A DNA stretch of 64,000 nucleotides from Microbacterium hydrocarbonoxydans (GTDB taxonomy: Bacteria; Actinomycetota; Actinomycetes; Actinomycetales; Microbacteriaceae). Of the stretch, positions 47,672 to 56,488 are shown piece by piece. The notes under the pieces were generated by a model. The model did no database searches. It saw only the letters and a program-made list of their open reading frames with translations, and had not been told where the DNA came from. The position numbers and the translations under genes are program-made. The stretch lies in contig NZ_JAAKXW010000001.1 of the NCBI RefSeq assembly GCF_011752045.1, positions 620,001 through 684,000 of the forward strand. Direction: 5' to 3'. How positions within the stretch are numbered: position 1 is the stretch's first letter; each line of letters begins with the position of its first letter.

Positions 47672-48676
47672 TCACTCGCTGATCGCGGCCTTCTTCTCCG
47701 CGCGCTTCTCGCGAGAGGAGGCGACGAGGCTGGCGATGGTGGCCACCGCCATCGAGGCGAGGATGACGCCGAGGGAGACCATGTTGTCGATGTCCGGCAC
47801 CCACTCGACGTGGTGGCCGCCGTTGATGAACGGCAGCTCGTTGACGTGCAGGGCGTGCAGGATCAGCTTCACGCCGATGAAGCCGAGGATCACGGCGATT
47901 CCGTAGTGCAGGTAGCGCAGGCGGTCGAGCAGATCGCCGAGCAGGAAGTACAGCTGGCGCAGGCCCATCAGCGCGAAGATGTTCGCCGCGAAGACGAGGA
48001 ACGGGTTGGTGGTGATGTCGAAGATCGCGGGGATCGAGTCGATCGCGAAGGTCAGGTCTGTGACGCCGATCGTGATGAACACGATGATCATCGGGGTCCA
48101 CATGCGCTTGCCGTCGACGGTGGTGCGCACCCTGGCGCCGTCATAGCCGTCGCTGATGTCGATGCGGCGACGCAGCACGCGGACGATGAAGGCCTCGCGC
48201 TGCACCTCCTCGTCGTGCTCGCCGTCGGGCATCGCCTGCTTGATCGCCGTGTAGATGAGGAAGGCGCCGAAGACGTAGAAGATCGGCGAGAAGTTCTCGA
48301 TCACCGCGACGCCGATGAGGATGAACGCACCGCGGAGCACGAGCGCGATGATGATGCCGACCATCAGCACCTGCTGCTGCAGACGCCGCGGCACCGCGAA
48401 CTGCGCCATGATCAGCACGAAGACGAACAGGTTGTCGATCGACAGGCTGTACTCCAGAGCCCAGCCGGTGATGAAGTCGCCGGCGTTGCGCCAGCCGGCC
48501 ACGTTGCCGAGCAGCACGGCGAACAGCAGGGCGAGGCCGACGTAGAAGGCCACCCAGAGCGTCGACTCCTTGGTCGACGGGATGTGCGGGCGGAGCTTGA
48601 TGAGGAGGAGGTCGGCGATGAGGATGATCGTCATCACGACCATCGAGGTGATCTCGAACCAGACGGGGATGTCCAA
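47672..48676 (-). CDS. TerC-family membrane protein (probable Mn2+ exporter)
   Basis: 334 residues from TTG 48676 (MDIPVWFEITSMVV), with about eight or nine membrane segments. The twin TerC motifs ALEYSLSIDNLFVFVL near 73-88 and DLTFAIDSIPAIFDITTNPF near 207-226 contain the buried acidic residues. Relatives such as Alx export manganese. The riboswitch candidate upstream supports metal control. SD AAAGG is paired with CTTTC of the leader. Confidence 0.88.
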   Translation of the reverse strand: MDIPVWFEITSMVVMTIILIADLLLIKLRPHIPSTKESTLWVAFYVGLALLFAVLLGNVAGWRNAGDFITGWALEYSLSIDNLFVFVLIMAQFAVPRRLQQQVLMVGIIIALVLRGAFILIGVAVIENFSPIFYVFGAFLIYTAIKQAMPDGEHDEEVQREAFIVRVLRRRIDISDGYDGARVRTTVDGKRMWTPMIIVFITIGVTDLTFAIDSIPAIFDITTNPFLVFAANIFALMGLRQLYFLLGDLLDRLRYLHYGIAVILGFIGVKLILHALHVNELPFINGGHHVEWVPDIDNMVSLGVILASMAVATIASLVASSREKRAEKKAAISE

Positions 48677-48706
48677 GGGCGCACTGCACCTTTCGGGAGG
48701 GGTCGG

Positions 48707-48814
48707 AAAGAAGCCGAAAGTCTCTCCCCCGCACTGAGTGCGTCGCGCGTCCGGAGCAGCTCTTTCGGTGCTCGTGATGACGTTCCGCGCGGATCCGGGA
48801 TACTCCCTCTCGCA
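48707..48814 (-). promoter_or_regulatory. yybP-ykoY (Mn2+) riboswitch of terC
   Basis: On the minus strand, in order: AGAGGGAGTATCCC (from 48810), CGTCATCACGAG (48782-48771) and GGGAGAGACTTTCGGC (about 48729-48713). These match the conserved strings of the yybP-ykoY family, GGGAGTA, CGTCAtCACG and GAGACyTTyGC. Downstream, CTTTCGG (48719-48713) can pair with CCGAAAG (48697-48691), hiding the ribosome site AAAGG. Confidence 0.72.
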
Positions 48815-48820
48815 GGAGCC

Positions 48821-48826
48821 ATCGTA
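48821..48826 (-). promoter_or_regulatory. -10 box of terC riboswitch transcript
   Basis: TACGAT on the minus strand (48826-48821) puts the start near 48814, just before the AGAGGGAGTA motif. A TTCACC string 18 nt upstream is a possible -35. Confidence 0.45.
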
Positions 48827-48927
48827 CCGGAGTCGGCGGCGCGTGGTGAAACCGCGGCCCCGACGTCATCTGAGACGATGGGGCGATCGCCGACACTTCC
48901 TGGTGAGAGACACCGAACGGAAACAGG

Positions 48928-49485
48928 ATGCCCGTGCAGACGAGTGATCAGAGATGGGCGGCACAGGCCGCGTCAGGCGACGAGAACGCCTTCCGCGAGC
49001 TGTACCGCGCGCACGTCCGGCCGGTCTACTGGATCGCCCACGGCATCCTCGGCTCCGCCGCCGATGCCGAGGATGTGACGCAGGAGACCTTCGTGGCCGC
49101 GTGGCGGAAGCTGCCCGGCTTCGAGCTGCAGGGCGAGTCGATCCTGCCGTGGCTGGCGACGATCTGCCGCTTCCAGGCCGCGAACCGCCTGCGCCGGCGC
49201 CTTCGGGACCGGGCGCACACGACGGATGCGCCGGACGAGAGCCTGCCGTCGACCGTGAGCGTCGAGGAGCAGGTGATCACCGCCGCCCTGGCGGAGCGCA
49301 TCGCCGCCGCCGTCGGGAACCTGAGCGAGCTGGACCGGGAGATCTTCCGGCTGTGCGCCACGGAGGGCTACGCCTACCAGGCCGCCGCCGAGGAGCTCGG
49401 CGTCAGCCACGCCGTCGTCCGGAACCGTCTCTCCCGAGTCCGCACCCAGCTGCGCGGTGCCGTGAAGGAAGCGAGCGACGCATGA
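48928..49485 (+). CDS. ECF-type RNA polymerase sigma factor
   Basis: 185 residues. Region 2: AFRELYRAHVRPVYWIAHGILGSAADAEDVTQETFVAAWRKL near 21-63. Region 4: LSELDREIFRLCATEGYAYQAAAEELGVSHAVVRNRLSRVRTQLR near 132-176. No other domains. GGAAACAGG precedes the ATG. It overlaps the DUF4349 gene by ATGA, an arrangement usual for sigma/anti-sigma pairs. Target promoters are unknown. Confidence 0.92.
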   Translation: MPVQTSDQRWAAQAASGDENAFRELYRAHVRPVYWIAHGILGSAADAEDVTQETFVAAWRKLPGFELQGESILPWLATICRFQAANRLRRRLRDRAHTTDAPDESLPSTVSVEEQVITAALAERIAAAVGNLSELDREIFRLCATEGYAYQAAAEELGVSHAVVRNRLSRVRTQLRGAVKEASDA

Positions 49486-50576
49486 ACGACCACATCCCCA
49501 CTGAAGAGCTGCCCGATCTGTCCGAGACGACGATCGCCCGCATCGAGAGCGCCGTCTTCGCCGAGATCGAGGGCGAGCGCTCCCCCCGGCGTCCGGCGGC
49601 CGACCGGTCCCGCGCGCGCCGTCGCCGCTGGCTCACCGGCGCCGGCATCGCGGCCGCGTTCGCGGTCGGTGTCCTGGTCACGCCCCCGATCCTCAGCGCC
49701 GTCGGCGGTTCCGCGTCGATCACCGCGGACGGGAGCGGCGGCGGCGCTGTCGACGAGTCCGCTCCGATGACCGGCGCCACGTCGCCCGACCGCAGCGCCG
49801 AGGTGGCGCCCGGTGCGGCGGACTCCGCCGAATCCCTGGTCCAGACCGTCTCCCCCGAGGCCGGGCGCGAGATCATCGCCACGGCGAACGCGACCGTGCA
49901 GGTGAAGGACGTCGCGAAGGCCGCCGACGCCATCGCCGCGCTCGCGGAGGCGCACGACGGCTACGTGGAGAGCACGGAGGTCGGCAAGGCGACGGCGGTC
50001 GACGACACCTCGATGCCGGTGCCCCCGGACTCCGGCTACGGGTGGATCGGCATCCGCGTGCCGTCCGACGAACTCACCGCCGTGATCGACGAGCTCGGGA
50101 AGACCGGCGAGGTGCTGTCCTCGTCGATCTCGAAGCAGGATGTCACCTCCACCGCCATCGATCTGCGGGCGCGGGTGGATTCACTGAAGGCCTCCGTGCA
50201 GCGGCTCACCGAGCTGATGTCCCAATCGGGAACGGTGTCCGAGCTCATCGAGGCTGAGGTCGCCCTCACCGATCGCCAGGCGCAGCTGGAATCCTATGAG
50301 CAGCAGCTCGCCGCTCTGGAGGATCAGGTCGCGATGTCCTCGCTGCAGGTCCAGCTCACGAAGGCCACCGCGCCGACCACGGCCGACCCCGCCGGATTCG
50401 GCGACGGGCTGCTGGCGGGCTGGAACGGCCTGGTCGTCTCGCTGAACGCCCTCGTGATCGCGTTCGGGTTCATCCTCCCCTGGGTCGCCGTCGCCGCTCT
50501 CGTGGTGCTCATCGTCTGGCTGATCCGCCGCGTACGGCGGAACCGCCGGACGGCAACCGCCGCCGACGGCGACTGA
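49482..50576 (+). CDS. Membrane DUF4349 protein, possible anti-sigma partner
   Basis: 364 residues. A cytoplasmic N-terminus of about 50 residues (NDHIPTEELPDLSETTIARIESAVFAEI then a basic stretch) precedes a first membrane span (WLTGAGIAAAFAVGVLVTPPIL, 51-72). A Ser/Gly/Asp-rich linker leads to DUF4349 (about 125-315) with a coiled coil (RVDSLKASVQRLTELMSQ, then ALTDRQAQLESYEQQLAALEDQ), then a second span (VVSLNALVIAFGFILPWVAVAALVVLIVWLI) and a basic tail. Overlap with the sigma gene suggests the N-terminus binds it, but no ZAS motif is present. Confidence 0.8.
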   Translation: MNDHIPTEELPDLSETTIARIESAVFAEIEGERSPRRPAADRSRARRRRWLTGAGIAAAFAVGVLVTPPILSAVGGSASITADGSGGGAVDESAPMTGATSPDRSAEVAPGAADSAESLVQTVSPEAGREIIATANATVQVKDVAKAADAIAALAEAHDGYVESTEVGKATAVDDTSMPVPPDSGYGWIGIRVPSDELTAVIDELGKTGEVLSSSISKQDVTSTAIDLRARVDSLKASVQRLTELMSQSGTVSELIEAEVALTDRQAQLESYEQQLAALEDQVAMSSLQVQLTKATAPTTADPAGFGDGLLAGWNGLVVSLNALVIAFGFILPWVAVAALVVLIVWLIRRVRRNRRTATAADGD

Positions 50577-50589
50577 GAGCCGCACGGAA

Positions 50590-50616
50590 GGCCGCTCCGG
50601 AGCATCCGGAGCGGCC
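50590..50616 (+). terminator. Terminator of the sigma/DUF4349 operon
   Basis: Perfect 11-bp stem GGCCGCTCCGG (50590-50600) with 50606-50616 and a 5-nt loop, followed by TCTTC, 14 nt after the stop. Confidence 0.8.
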
Positions 50617-50640
50617 TCTTCGGCGTGCGACGCCGGGGAC

Positions 50641-50674
50641 GACGAAGGCCCCCGGAGAATCGGGGGCCTTCGTC
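50641..50674. terminator. Terminator of tRNA-Glu, also facing the DUF4349 operon
   Basis: Perfect 14-bp stem GACGAAGGCCCCCG (50641-50654) with 50661-50674 and a 6-nt loop. It starts 9 nt downstream of the tRNA on the minus strand. Confidence 0.75.
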
Positions 50675-50682
50675 GTGTTGTG

Positions 50683-50755
50683 TGACCCCAGCGGGATTCG
50701 AACCCGCGTTACCGCCGTGAGAGGGCGGCGTACTAGGCCGCTATACGATGGGGCC
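50683..50755 (-). tRNA. tRNA-Glu (anticodon CTC)
   Basis: 73 nt on the minus strand from GGCCCCA to discriminator A. Acceptor GGCCCCA/TGGGGTC, anticodon stem CCGCC/GGCGG with loop CTCTCAC (anticodon CTC), T arm GCGGG-TTCGAAT-CCCGC. CCA is not encoded. Confidence 0.95.
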
Positions 50756-50910
50756 GTCTGCGCTTTTCGTTTCCTCAGCGCGACAACTGTTCAAGTATGA
50801 CATGCGGTTTCTTCGCTCGCCAAATCGACGCCGGGACCACGGAATCCCGGGCGTGGCGCGGCATCCGCACAGGGTTTGCCCAGGGAGGCGCGAAGGAGTT
50901 GACTCGTCCC

Positions 50911-51549
50911 ATGCGCGTCACGAAGTTCGAACATGCCTGTCTCCGCATCGACGAGACCGACGAGACCCTCGTCATCGATCCGGGCTCATTCACGTCCCCT
51001 CTGGACGATCTCGGAGATCTCGTCGCGATCGTCATCACGCACGAGCATCCGGATCACTGGACGCCCGAGCACCTCGACCGGCTGCTGCGTGCCGCACCCG
51101 GGACGCCCATCTATGCTCCGGCGGGTGTCGCCCGTGCAGCGAAGGGCTATGACATCACGGTGGTGGCTCCGGGCGACACTGTCGAGGCCGGCGACTTCAC
51201 GCTCCGCTTCTTCGGCGGCGTGCACGCCGCCATCCATTCCTCCATCCCCGTGATCGAGAACGTGGGAGTCCTCGTCAACGACGAGCTCTACTACCCTGGC
51301 GATTCCTACGCCGTCCCCGAAGGAGTGGAGGTGCGGACTCTCGCAGCACCGCTGGGCGCACCGTGGCTGAAGATCGGCGAGGCGATGGACTACGTCCTCG
51401 CCGTGAAGCCGCGGCGCGCGTTCGGGACGCACGACATGACGCTGTCGGTGATCGGCAAGGGCATGCATCGCCAGCGCCTGCAGTGGGCGACCGTGCAGGG
51501 CGGCGGAGAGTTCTTCGTGCTCGAGCCAGGCGAAGCCCTCGACCTCTGA
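50911..51549 (+). CDS. Metallo-beta-lactamase-fold (UlaG-like) hydrolase
   Basis: 212 residues from ATG 50911 (MRVTKFEHACLRI). THEHPDHW near 43 gives the H-x-H-x-D-H metal site, with FGGVHAAIHSSIP, YYPGDSY (Asp ligand) and FGTHDM (His ligand) following. KFEHACLRI is the N-terminus usual for UlaG-like proteins. Substrate unknown. The longer reading upstream crosses the tRNA promoter and is rejected. Stop overlaps the next gene (TGATG). Confidence 0.88.
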   Translation: MRVTKFEHACLRIDETDETLVIDPGSFTSPLDDLGDLVAIVITHEHPDHWTPEHLDRLLRAAPGTPIYAPAGVARAAKGYDITVVAPGDTVEAGDFTLRFFGGVHAAIHSSIPVIENVGVLVNDELYYPGDSYAVPEGVEVRTLAAPLGAPWLKIGEAMDYVLAVKPRRAFGTHDMTLSVIGKGMHRQRLQWATVQGGGEFFVLEPGEALDL

Positions 51550-52067
51550 TGCGGCGCCTCCTGCCCGCCCCGACCGACCGGCTGCGCTTCCGCGAGATGA
51601 GCACGGACGACCTCGACGCCATGGCCGCGCTGCTCGGCGATCCCGAGGTGATGGCGTTCTACCCGGCGCCGAAGACGCGTGAGGAGAGCCGCGCCTGGAT
51701 CGAGGGGAATCGGGAGCGCTATGCCGAGCACGGGCACGGACTGTGGATCGTCGAGACGCATGACGGCGGCTTCGTCGGCGACTGCGGCATCACCTGGCAG
51801 GCGGTGAACGGCTCCCCCGTGCTCGAGGTCGGGTATCACGTCCGCCGCGACCTGCAGGGGCGCGGCTTCGCCACCGAGGCTGCCGGGGCGTGCCTCGCAC
51901 TCGTCAAGCAGGAACTCTCCCCCACGCTGCTCACCGCCATCGTCCATCCTGAGAACCTCGCATCGCGTCGCGTCGCGGAGAAGCTCGGAATGACGCACAT
52001 CGACGACGACCGCGCCCATCCGTGGATCGTGCGCACCGTGATGGGGATCACGGTGCAGCCGGCCTAG
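51549..52067 (+). CDS. GNAT-family N-acetyltransferase (RimJ/RimL-like)
   Basis: 172 residues. TDRLRFREMSTDDLDAMAALLGDPEVM near 9-36, VGYHVRRDLQGRGFATEAAGACL near 92-115 with the acetyl-CoA loop R-x-x-x-G-R-G-x-A, and VHPENLASRRVAEKLGM near 133-150 define the RimJ-like group. Its stop TAG shares the palindrome CTAG with the stop of convergent pepN. Confidence 0.88.
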   Translation: MRRLLPAPTDRLRFREMSTDDLDAMAALLGDPEVMAFYPAPKTREESRAWIEGNRERYAEHGHGLWIVETHDGGFVGDCGITWQAVNGSPVLEVGYHVRRDLQGRGFATEAAGACLALVKQELSPTLLTAIVHPENLASRRVAEKLGMTHIDDDRAHPWIVRTVMGITVQPA

Positions 52068-54547
52068 TTCCGCGCTGCGCGCACCCGCAGGTCCCTCGCG
52101 AGGTGGTCGCGCTGCTCCACCACGACGCGACGGAGCGCGGCCGGCGCATCCTCATGGGCCTCCAGCCAGGCGTCGACGAGGTCGAGCGATTCCGTCGCCG
52201 GGAACAGCCCGACCACGAGGCGCCTCGCCAGTTCGATGCTGCGGGTGAGCCAGGCGTCGAGGATGCGGTCGAAGTACTCCTCGTCGAATCCCGCGACGAG
52301 GTCGCGCCGGCCTCCGGCACGGAAACCCGCGATCTCGGCGTCGAGGTGATCGTTGCTCAGGGAGAGCTCGCTCCAGGCGGCCTCCCACGCGGCGGCACGG
52401 ACGCCGGCATCCGGTCGCGAGGCCAGGGCCCGGCGCGCAGCCGTCCGACCGTCACCGGTGTCGTCGCGCTCCAGCTCCGCTGTCACGTCGGCGGCGTCCG
52501 CATGCCCGGTCGTGATCAGCGCGGTGAGCAGCTGCCAGCGCAGATCGGGGTCGACGGTGAGCCCCTCGGGCACGACGCCGTCGAGCATGCCCCGGATCTC
52601 GGTGTGGCGGAGGTCGTCGAAGGCGGATGCCGTCGCGAGCGCCCTGGCCCAGGAGAGCTGTGCATCGCTGCCGGCGCCGGCCTGCTGCAGCGACTGCCAG
52701 GTCGTCTCGGTCCAGGCGCGCTGCGCCTCCTCGCGATCATGGTCGGCGACGTAATGACGGAGCGCGAAGATCGCGTGCGGCAGGATGCCTGCCAGCAGGC
52801 CGATGCTGGGTTCCTCGGGGGCGTGCGTGCGCACGATCGAGAGGTAGCGCACGGCGTCGAGATCACCGTCCCTGGTCGCATTCCACAGCGAGGACCACAC
52901 GAGGGCGCGCGCAAGCGGGTCCTCGATCACGGAGAGGGACTCCTCGACCGTCGCCAATGACCGCTCGTCCAGGCGAGCCTTCGCGTAGGTCAGGTCGTCG
53001 TCGTTGAGCAGCACGAGGTCGGCATCCGGGAGGTCGATCGGCGTCCGCTCGTCGACGATGTCCAGCTCGATCCGGTCGCGGCGCACGATGCGGCCGTCGA
53101 CCCGGTCGTAGAGGCCGATCCGGAGGCGGTGCGGGCGCGGATCGGTCTGTACGAGGAACAGACCGCCGTCGGCATCCCTCTCCGTCCGGAGCGTGGACAT
53201 GCCGGAGGTCTCCAGCCAGGCCCTCGACCACCCGCTCATGTCCCGCCCGGAGACCGCGCTGAGCTGCACGAGGAAGTCCTCGAGCGTCGTGTTGCCGAAC
53301 GCGTTGGCGGCGAAGTAGCGTCGTGCGCCCTCGAAGAAGGCGTCATCGCCGACGAAGGCGACGAGCTGCTTCAGCACCGCCGCACCCTTGGCGTAGGTGA
53401 TGCCGTCGAAGTTCAGCTTCGCAGCCTCGAGGTCGGTGATGTCGGCGACGATCGGATGCGTGGTGGGCAGCTGGTCCTGCTGGTACGCCCAGGTCTTGCG
53501 GTTCGCGGCGAACTTGACCCACGCGTCGTGGAAGCGGGTGGCGACGGCGGAGGCGTGGGAGCCCATGTAGTCCGCGAAGGACTCCTTGAGCCAGAGATCG
53601 TCCCACCACTTCATCGTGACGAGGTCGCCGAACCACATGTGCGCCATCTCGTGCAGGATCGTGTTGGCCCGTGAGGCCCGCTGAGCGTCGGTGGCCGCGC
53701 CGCGGGAGAGGTAGGCCTCTGTGAAGGTCACCAGGCCGGGATTCTCCATCGCTCCGATGTTGTACTCGGGGACGAAGATCTGGTCGTATTTGCCCCATGG
53801 GTACGGGTACGCGAAGGCATCGGTGAAGAAGTCGAGTCCCTGCCGGGTGACCTCGAGGATCTCGTCGGATTCCAGATGCTCGGCGATCGAGCGCCGCGTG
53901 AAGACACCGAGGGCGATGCGCTGGTCGTCACGCCGCCACTCCCCGTCCACCCGCGCGTAGGGCCCCGCGGCGATCGCGGTGATGTAACCGGAGAGGGGCA
54001 GGGTGGGCGCGAACTCGACCCGCTGCACCCCGACGCCGAGATCGGTCTTCGCGGGCGCCTGGTTGGACAGGACCTCCCAGCCGGCCGGCGCGTCGACGAC
54101 GAAGGTGTACGCCGCCTTCATGTCCGGCTGTTCGAAGCAGGCCATGACGCGGCGCGAATCGGCCGGCTCGTAATGCGTGTACAGGTAGGTCTCGTCGTCG
54201 ACGGGGTCGTGGAAGCGGTGCAGCCCCTCGCCGGAACGGCTGTAGGCGCCGACGGCCTCGACCCGCACGGTGTTCGACGCGGTGAGCCCGCTCAGCGAGA
54301 TCCGCGCGCCGTCGTAGGCGACGTCCTGCTCGATGCCGTTGAGCACGACGCGGTCGACGCGCTCGCCGATGAAGTCCAGCCAGGTCTCCGCCGTGTCCGC
54401 GTCGAACTCGAGGGTCGTGACGCTCGGGAACCCGGTCCGGGCCCGTTCGGGAGCGCCGGTGAGGTCGAGCTCGACGCGGATGCTGCGGACGGACACCGCT
54501 GCGGATCGCGCCGCGGTCTCCTCCCGGGTGAGGTTGGCTGTGTCCAT
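52064..54547 (-). CDS. pepN: Aminopeptidase N (M1 family)
   Basis: 827 residues. GAMEN (265-269) binds the peptide N-terminus, H299-E300-x-x-H303 and E322 bind zinc (LHEMAHMWFGDLVTMKWWDDLWLKESFADY). The C-terminal ERAP1-like helical domain is complete. It removes N-terminal residues from peptides in the cytoplasm. No ribosome site at a usual distance; GGAGGG abuts the ATG and a CAGGAT string lies 6 nt upstream, so it may be leaderless. Confidence 0.95.
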   Translation of the reverse strand: MDTANLTREETAARSAAVSVRSIRVELDLTGAPERARTGFPSVTTLEFDADTAETWLDFIGERVDRVVLNGIEQDVAYDGARISLSGLTASNTVRVEAVGAYSRSGEGLHRFHDPVDDETYLYTHYEPADSRRVMACFEQPDMKAAYTFVVDAPAGWEVLSNQAPAKTDLGVGVQRVEFAPTLPLSGYITAIAAGPYARVDGEWRRDDQRIALGVFTRRSIAEHLESDEILEVTRQGLDFFTDAFAYPYPWGKYDQIFVPEYNIGAMENPGLVTFTEAYLSRGAATDAQRASRANTILHEMAHMWFGDLVTMKWWDDLWLKESFADYMGSHASAVATRFHDAWVKFAANRKTWAYQQDQLPTTHPIVADITDLEAAKLNFDGITYAKGAAVLKQLVAFVGDDAFFEGARRYFAANAFGNTTLEDFLVQLSAVSGRDMSGWSRAWLETSGMSTLRTERDADGGLFLVQTDPRPHRLRIGLYDRVDGRIVRRDRIELDIVDERTPIDLPDADLVLLNDDDLTYAKARLDERSLATVEESLSVIEDPLARALVWSSLWNATRDGDLDAVRYLSIVRTHAPEEPSIGLLAGILPHAIFALRHYVADHDREEAQRAWTETTWQSLQQAGAGSDAQLSWARALATASAFDDLRHTEIRGMLDGVVPEGLTVDPDLRWQLLTALITTGHADAADVTAELERDDTGDGRTAARRALASRPDAGVRAAAWEAAWSELSLSNDHLDAEIAGFRAGGRRDLVAGFDEEYFDRILDAWLTRSIELARRLVVGLFPATESLDLVDAWLEAHEDAPAALRRVVVEQRDHLARDLRVRAARN

Positions 54548-54562
54548 CCCTCCATCCTGGCA

Positions 54563-55525
54563 TCAGGCGCCGAGAAGCCTGCGGATCGCGGTCTCCGGTG
54601 TCACGTCGAGATCGAGCGTCCTCCCCCGCGCGTACTGGCGGAACACCCGCGGGTCGATGTAGCTCCCGCGGGCGACCGCGGTCGTGTTGCCCAGCGCCGA
54701 CGCCGTCGCCTGCACGGCCAGGCGCTCAGCGCGACGCCGTTCCGCCTTCGTGTCGAGCACGCCGATCCGGGCGAGGGCGTCCGCGGCGAGGATCGTGCCG
54801 TGGAGGGTGCGGAAGTCCTTCGCCGTGAAGGCCGCTCCGGTGATCTCGCGCAGATGCGCGTTCACCTCGGCGGAGGTCAGCCGCACGCGGCGGCGTCCCC
54901 TCCGGTACGCGAGCAGCGCCGCGCGGGGCGACCCGACCGCGAAGTCCGCGAGAGCGTCGGCGAGCAGTGCGTCGGTGATGTCGATCGACGCGGTGCGGCC
55001 GCTCTTGGCGGGGAAGCGGAGCGCGACGTGCTCGCCGTCCACGCTGACGTCCCGGCGCCGCAAGGTGGTGAGACCGCGGCTGCCGTGGCGGACGAGGTAG
55101 CGCTCGGAGCCGATGCGCAGCGCCGCGTCGTCGAGAAGGCGGAAGGCGACCGCCAGGGCGCGCTCACGCGTGAGCCCAGGCTCCTGCAGGGCGCGGGTGA
55201 CCCGCCTGCGGGCCGCAGGGAGCGCCTCGGCGAGGCGCAGCGCCCGGGTGAACTTGCGCCGGTCTCTGCGGGCGCGCCAGAGCGGATGGTAGAGGTACTG
55301 CCGGCGACCGGCCTGATCGGTGCCCACCGCCTGGATATGAGCGAGGGGGTCGGCGGCGATCCAGACGTCCTCCCATGCCGGGGGGATCGCCAGGTCCCGG
55401 ATGCGCTCCCTGTCCGCTTCGGGCACGGGCGCGCCGGACTCGTCGAGGTATCTGTACCCGGACCCTGCGCGGACTCTGCGGAAGCCGGAGTCCTCCCCGG
55501 GCATCACGCGGATCAGTCCAGCCAT
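54563..55525 (-). CDS. DNA topoisomerase IB (poxvirus-type)
   Basis: 320 residues. N-terminal GFRRVRAGSGYRYLDESG and IPPAWEDVWIA near 50 are the family entry. The catalytic core holds RIGSERYLVRHGSRGLTTLRRRDV near 135 (Arg), FPAKSGRT near 170 (Lys), AAFTAKDFRTLHGT near 230 (Arg/His), and SYIDPRVF near 287 (nucleophile Tyr). It relaxes supercoils through a 3'-phosphotyrosine. An accessory enzyme in many soil bacteria. Confidence 0.9.
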   Translation of the reverse strand: MAGLIRVMPGEDSGFRRVRAGSGYRYLDESGAPVPEADRERIRDLAIPPAWEDVWIAADPLAHIQAVGTDQAGRRQYLYHPLWRARRDRRKFTRALRLAEALPAARRRVTRALQEPGLTRERALAVAFRLLDDAALRIGSERYLVRHGSRGLTTLRRRDVSVDGEHVALRFPAKSGRTASIDITDALLADALADFAVGSPRAALLAYRRGRRRVRLTSAEVNAHLREITGAAFTAKDFRTLHGTILAADALARIGVLDTKAERRRAERLAVQATASALGNTTAVARGSYIDPRVFRQYARGRTLDLDVTPETAIRRLLGA

Positions 55526-55732
55526 CTCCCCCGCCTTTCTCGGTGAACGGCACGAGGATGCCGCCTACGCCCCTCCTGATCAAACCCGTGGCATCTGTCG
55601 CCGGGCCGTGCTAACCGCGGAGGCCGGGGCGACTCCTAGACGGCTTTCCGCGGAAGTTCAACCCCCTCGGTCCGACCGCCGTGAGTGCCTAGCGTGGGGC
55701 GGGCACATCGAGAGAAGAGAACGGAGAACATC

Positions 55733-56443
55733 ATGAGCACCATCACCGCCGATGTCGACGTGGACGTGCCGGTCCGAACGGCTTACGAGCAGTGGACCCA
55801 GTTCGAGTCCTTCCCGCATTACCTCAGCGCGGTCGAGGACGTCACCCAGATCGATGACACCCTCACCCACTGGGTGGTGAACGTCGGCGGCGCCCGTCGG
55901 GAGTTCGACGCGCGGATCGTCGACCAGGTCCCCGACGATCACATCAGCTGGCGCAGCGTCGACGAGGCGCACGCCGGCAGGGTCTCCTTCCGTCCGACGG
56001 ATGCCGGGGCCCATGTCGAGCTGAGCATGGAGTGGGAACCGACGGGATTCGTCGAGAAGGCGGGCGCCGCGCTTCAGCTGGACGGCATGGCCGTCAAGCG
56101 CGACCTCCTGAGGTTCAAGGAGTTCATCGAGGAGAGGCGGACCCCGACCGGAGCCTGGCGTGGTGAGGTCCACGGCGGCGTCACCCACCCGGAGGCGCAG
56201 GGACCGGCGCTCCCCGGGGCGGGAGCGACGACTCCCGGAGCAGGGGGTACGCCCCTCGGAACGGAGCAGACCAGTCACGGAGCCGGGGGGACGACCCTCG
56301 GACCCGACGAGACCACCCGCGCAGGGGGCGGGACGGGTACCGACGAGACGAGCACCGGAGCAGGAGGGACGACACTCGGCCCGGATGAGCCGACCGTTCG
56401 GCGGGACACCGTCCGAGGCGACGACCCCGATCTGAGCGTCTGA
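55733..56443 (+). CDS. SRPBCC (polyketide cyclase-like) protein with Gly/Thr repeat tail
   Basis: 236 residues from ATG 55733 (GGAG 8 nt upstream). The first 145 form an SRPBCC fold: ADVDVDVPVRTAYEQWTQFESFPHYLSAVEDV, a DHISWRSVDEAHAGRVSF strand and VEKAGAALQLDGMAVKRDLLRFKEFIEER. From about 155 the tail is low complexity, with GAGGTTLGPDE occurring twice and near-copies between. Such coat-like SRPBCC proteins are often stress induced. The 207 nt before it hold no gene. Confidence 0.8.
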   Translation: MSTITADVDVDVPVRTAYEQWTQFESFPHYLSAVEDVTQIDDTLTHWVVNVGGARREFDARIVDQVPDDHISWRSVDEAHAGRVSFRPTDAGAHVELSMEWEPTGFVEKAGAALQLDGMAVKRDLLRFKEFIEERRTPTGAWRGEVHGGVTHPEAQGPALPGAGATTPGAGGTPLGTEQTSHGAGGTTLGPDETTRAGGGTGTDETSTGAGGTTLGPDEPTVRRDTVRGDDPDLSV

Positions 56444-56454
56444 GCCGGCCGGCC

Positions 56455-56483
56455 CGCCCGGCGTTCCCCCTTCTCGCCGGGCG
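56455..56483. terminator. Hairpin between the SRPBCC gene and the MFS gene
   Basis: Perfect 9-bp arms CGCCCGGCG (56455-56463) and 56475-56483, with an 11-nt loop rich in C and T, between convergent genes. Confidence 0.65.
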
Positions 56484-56488
56484 AGCGC

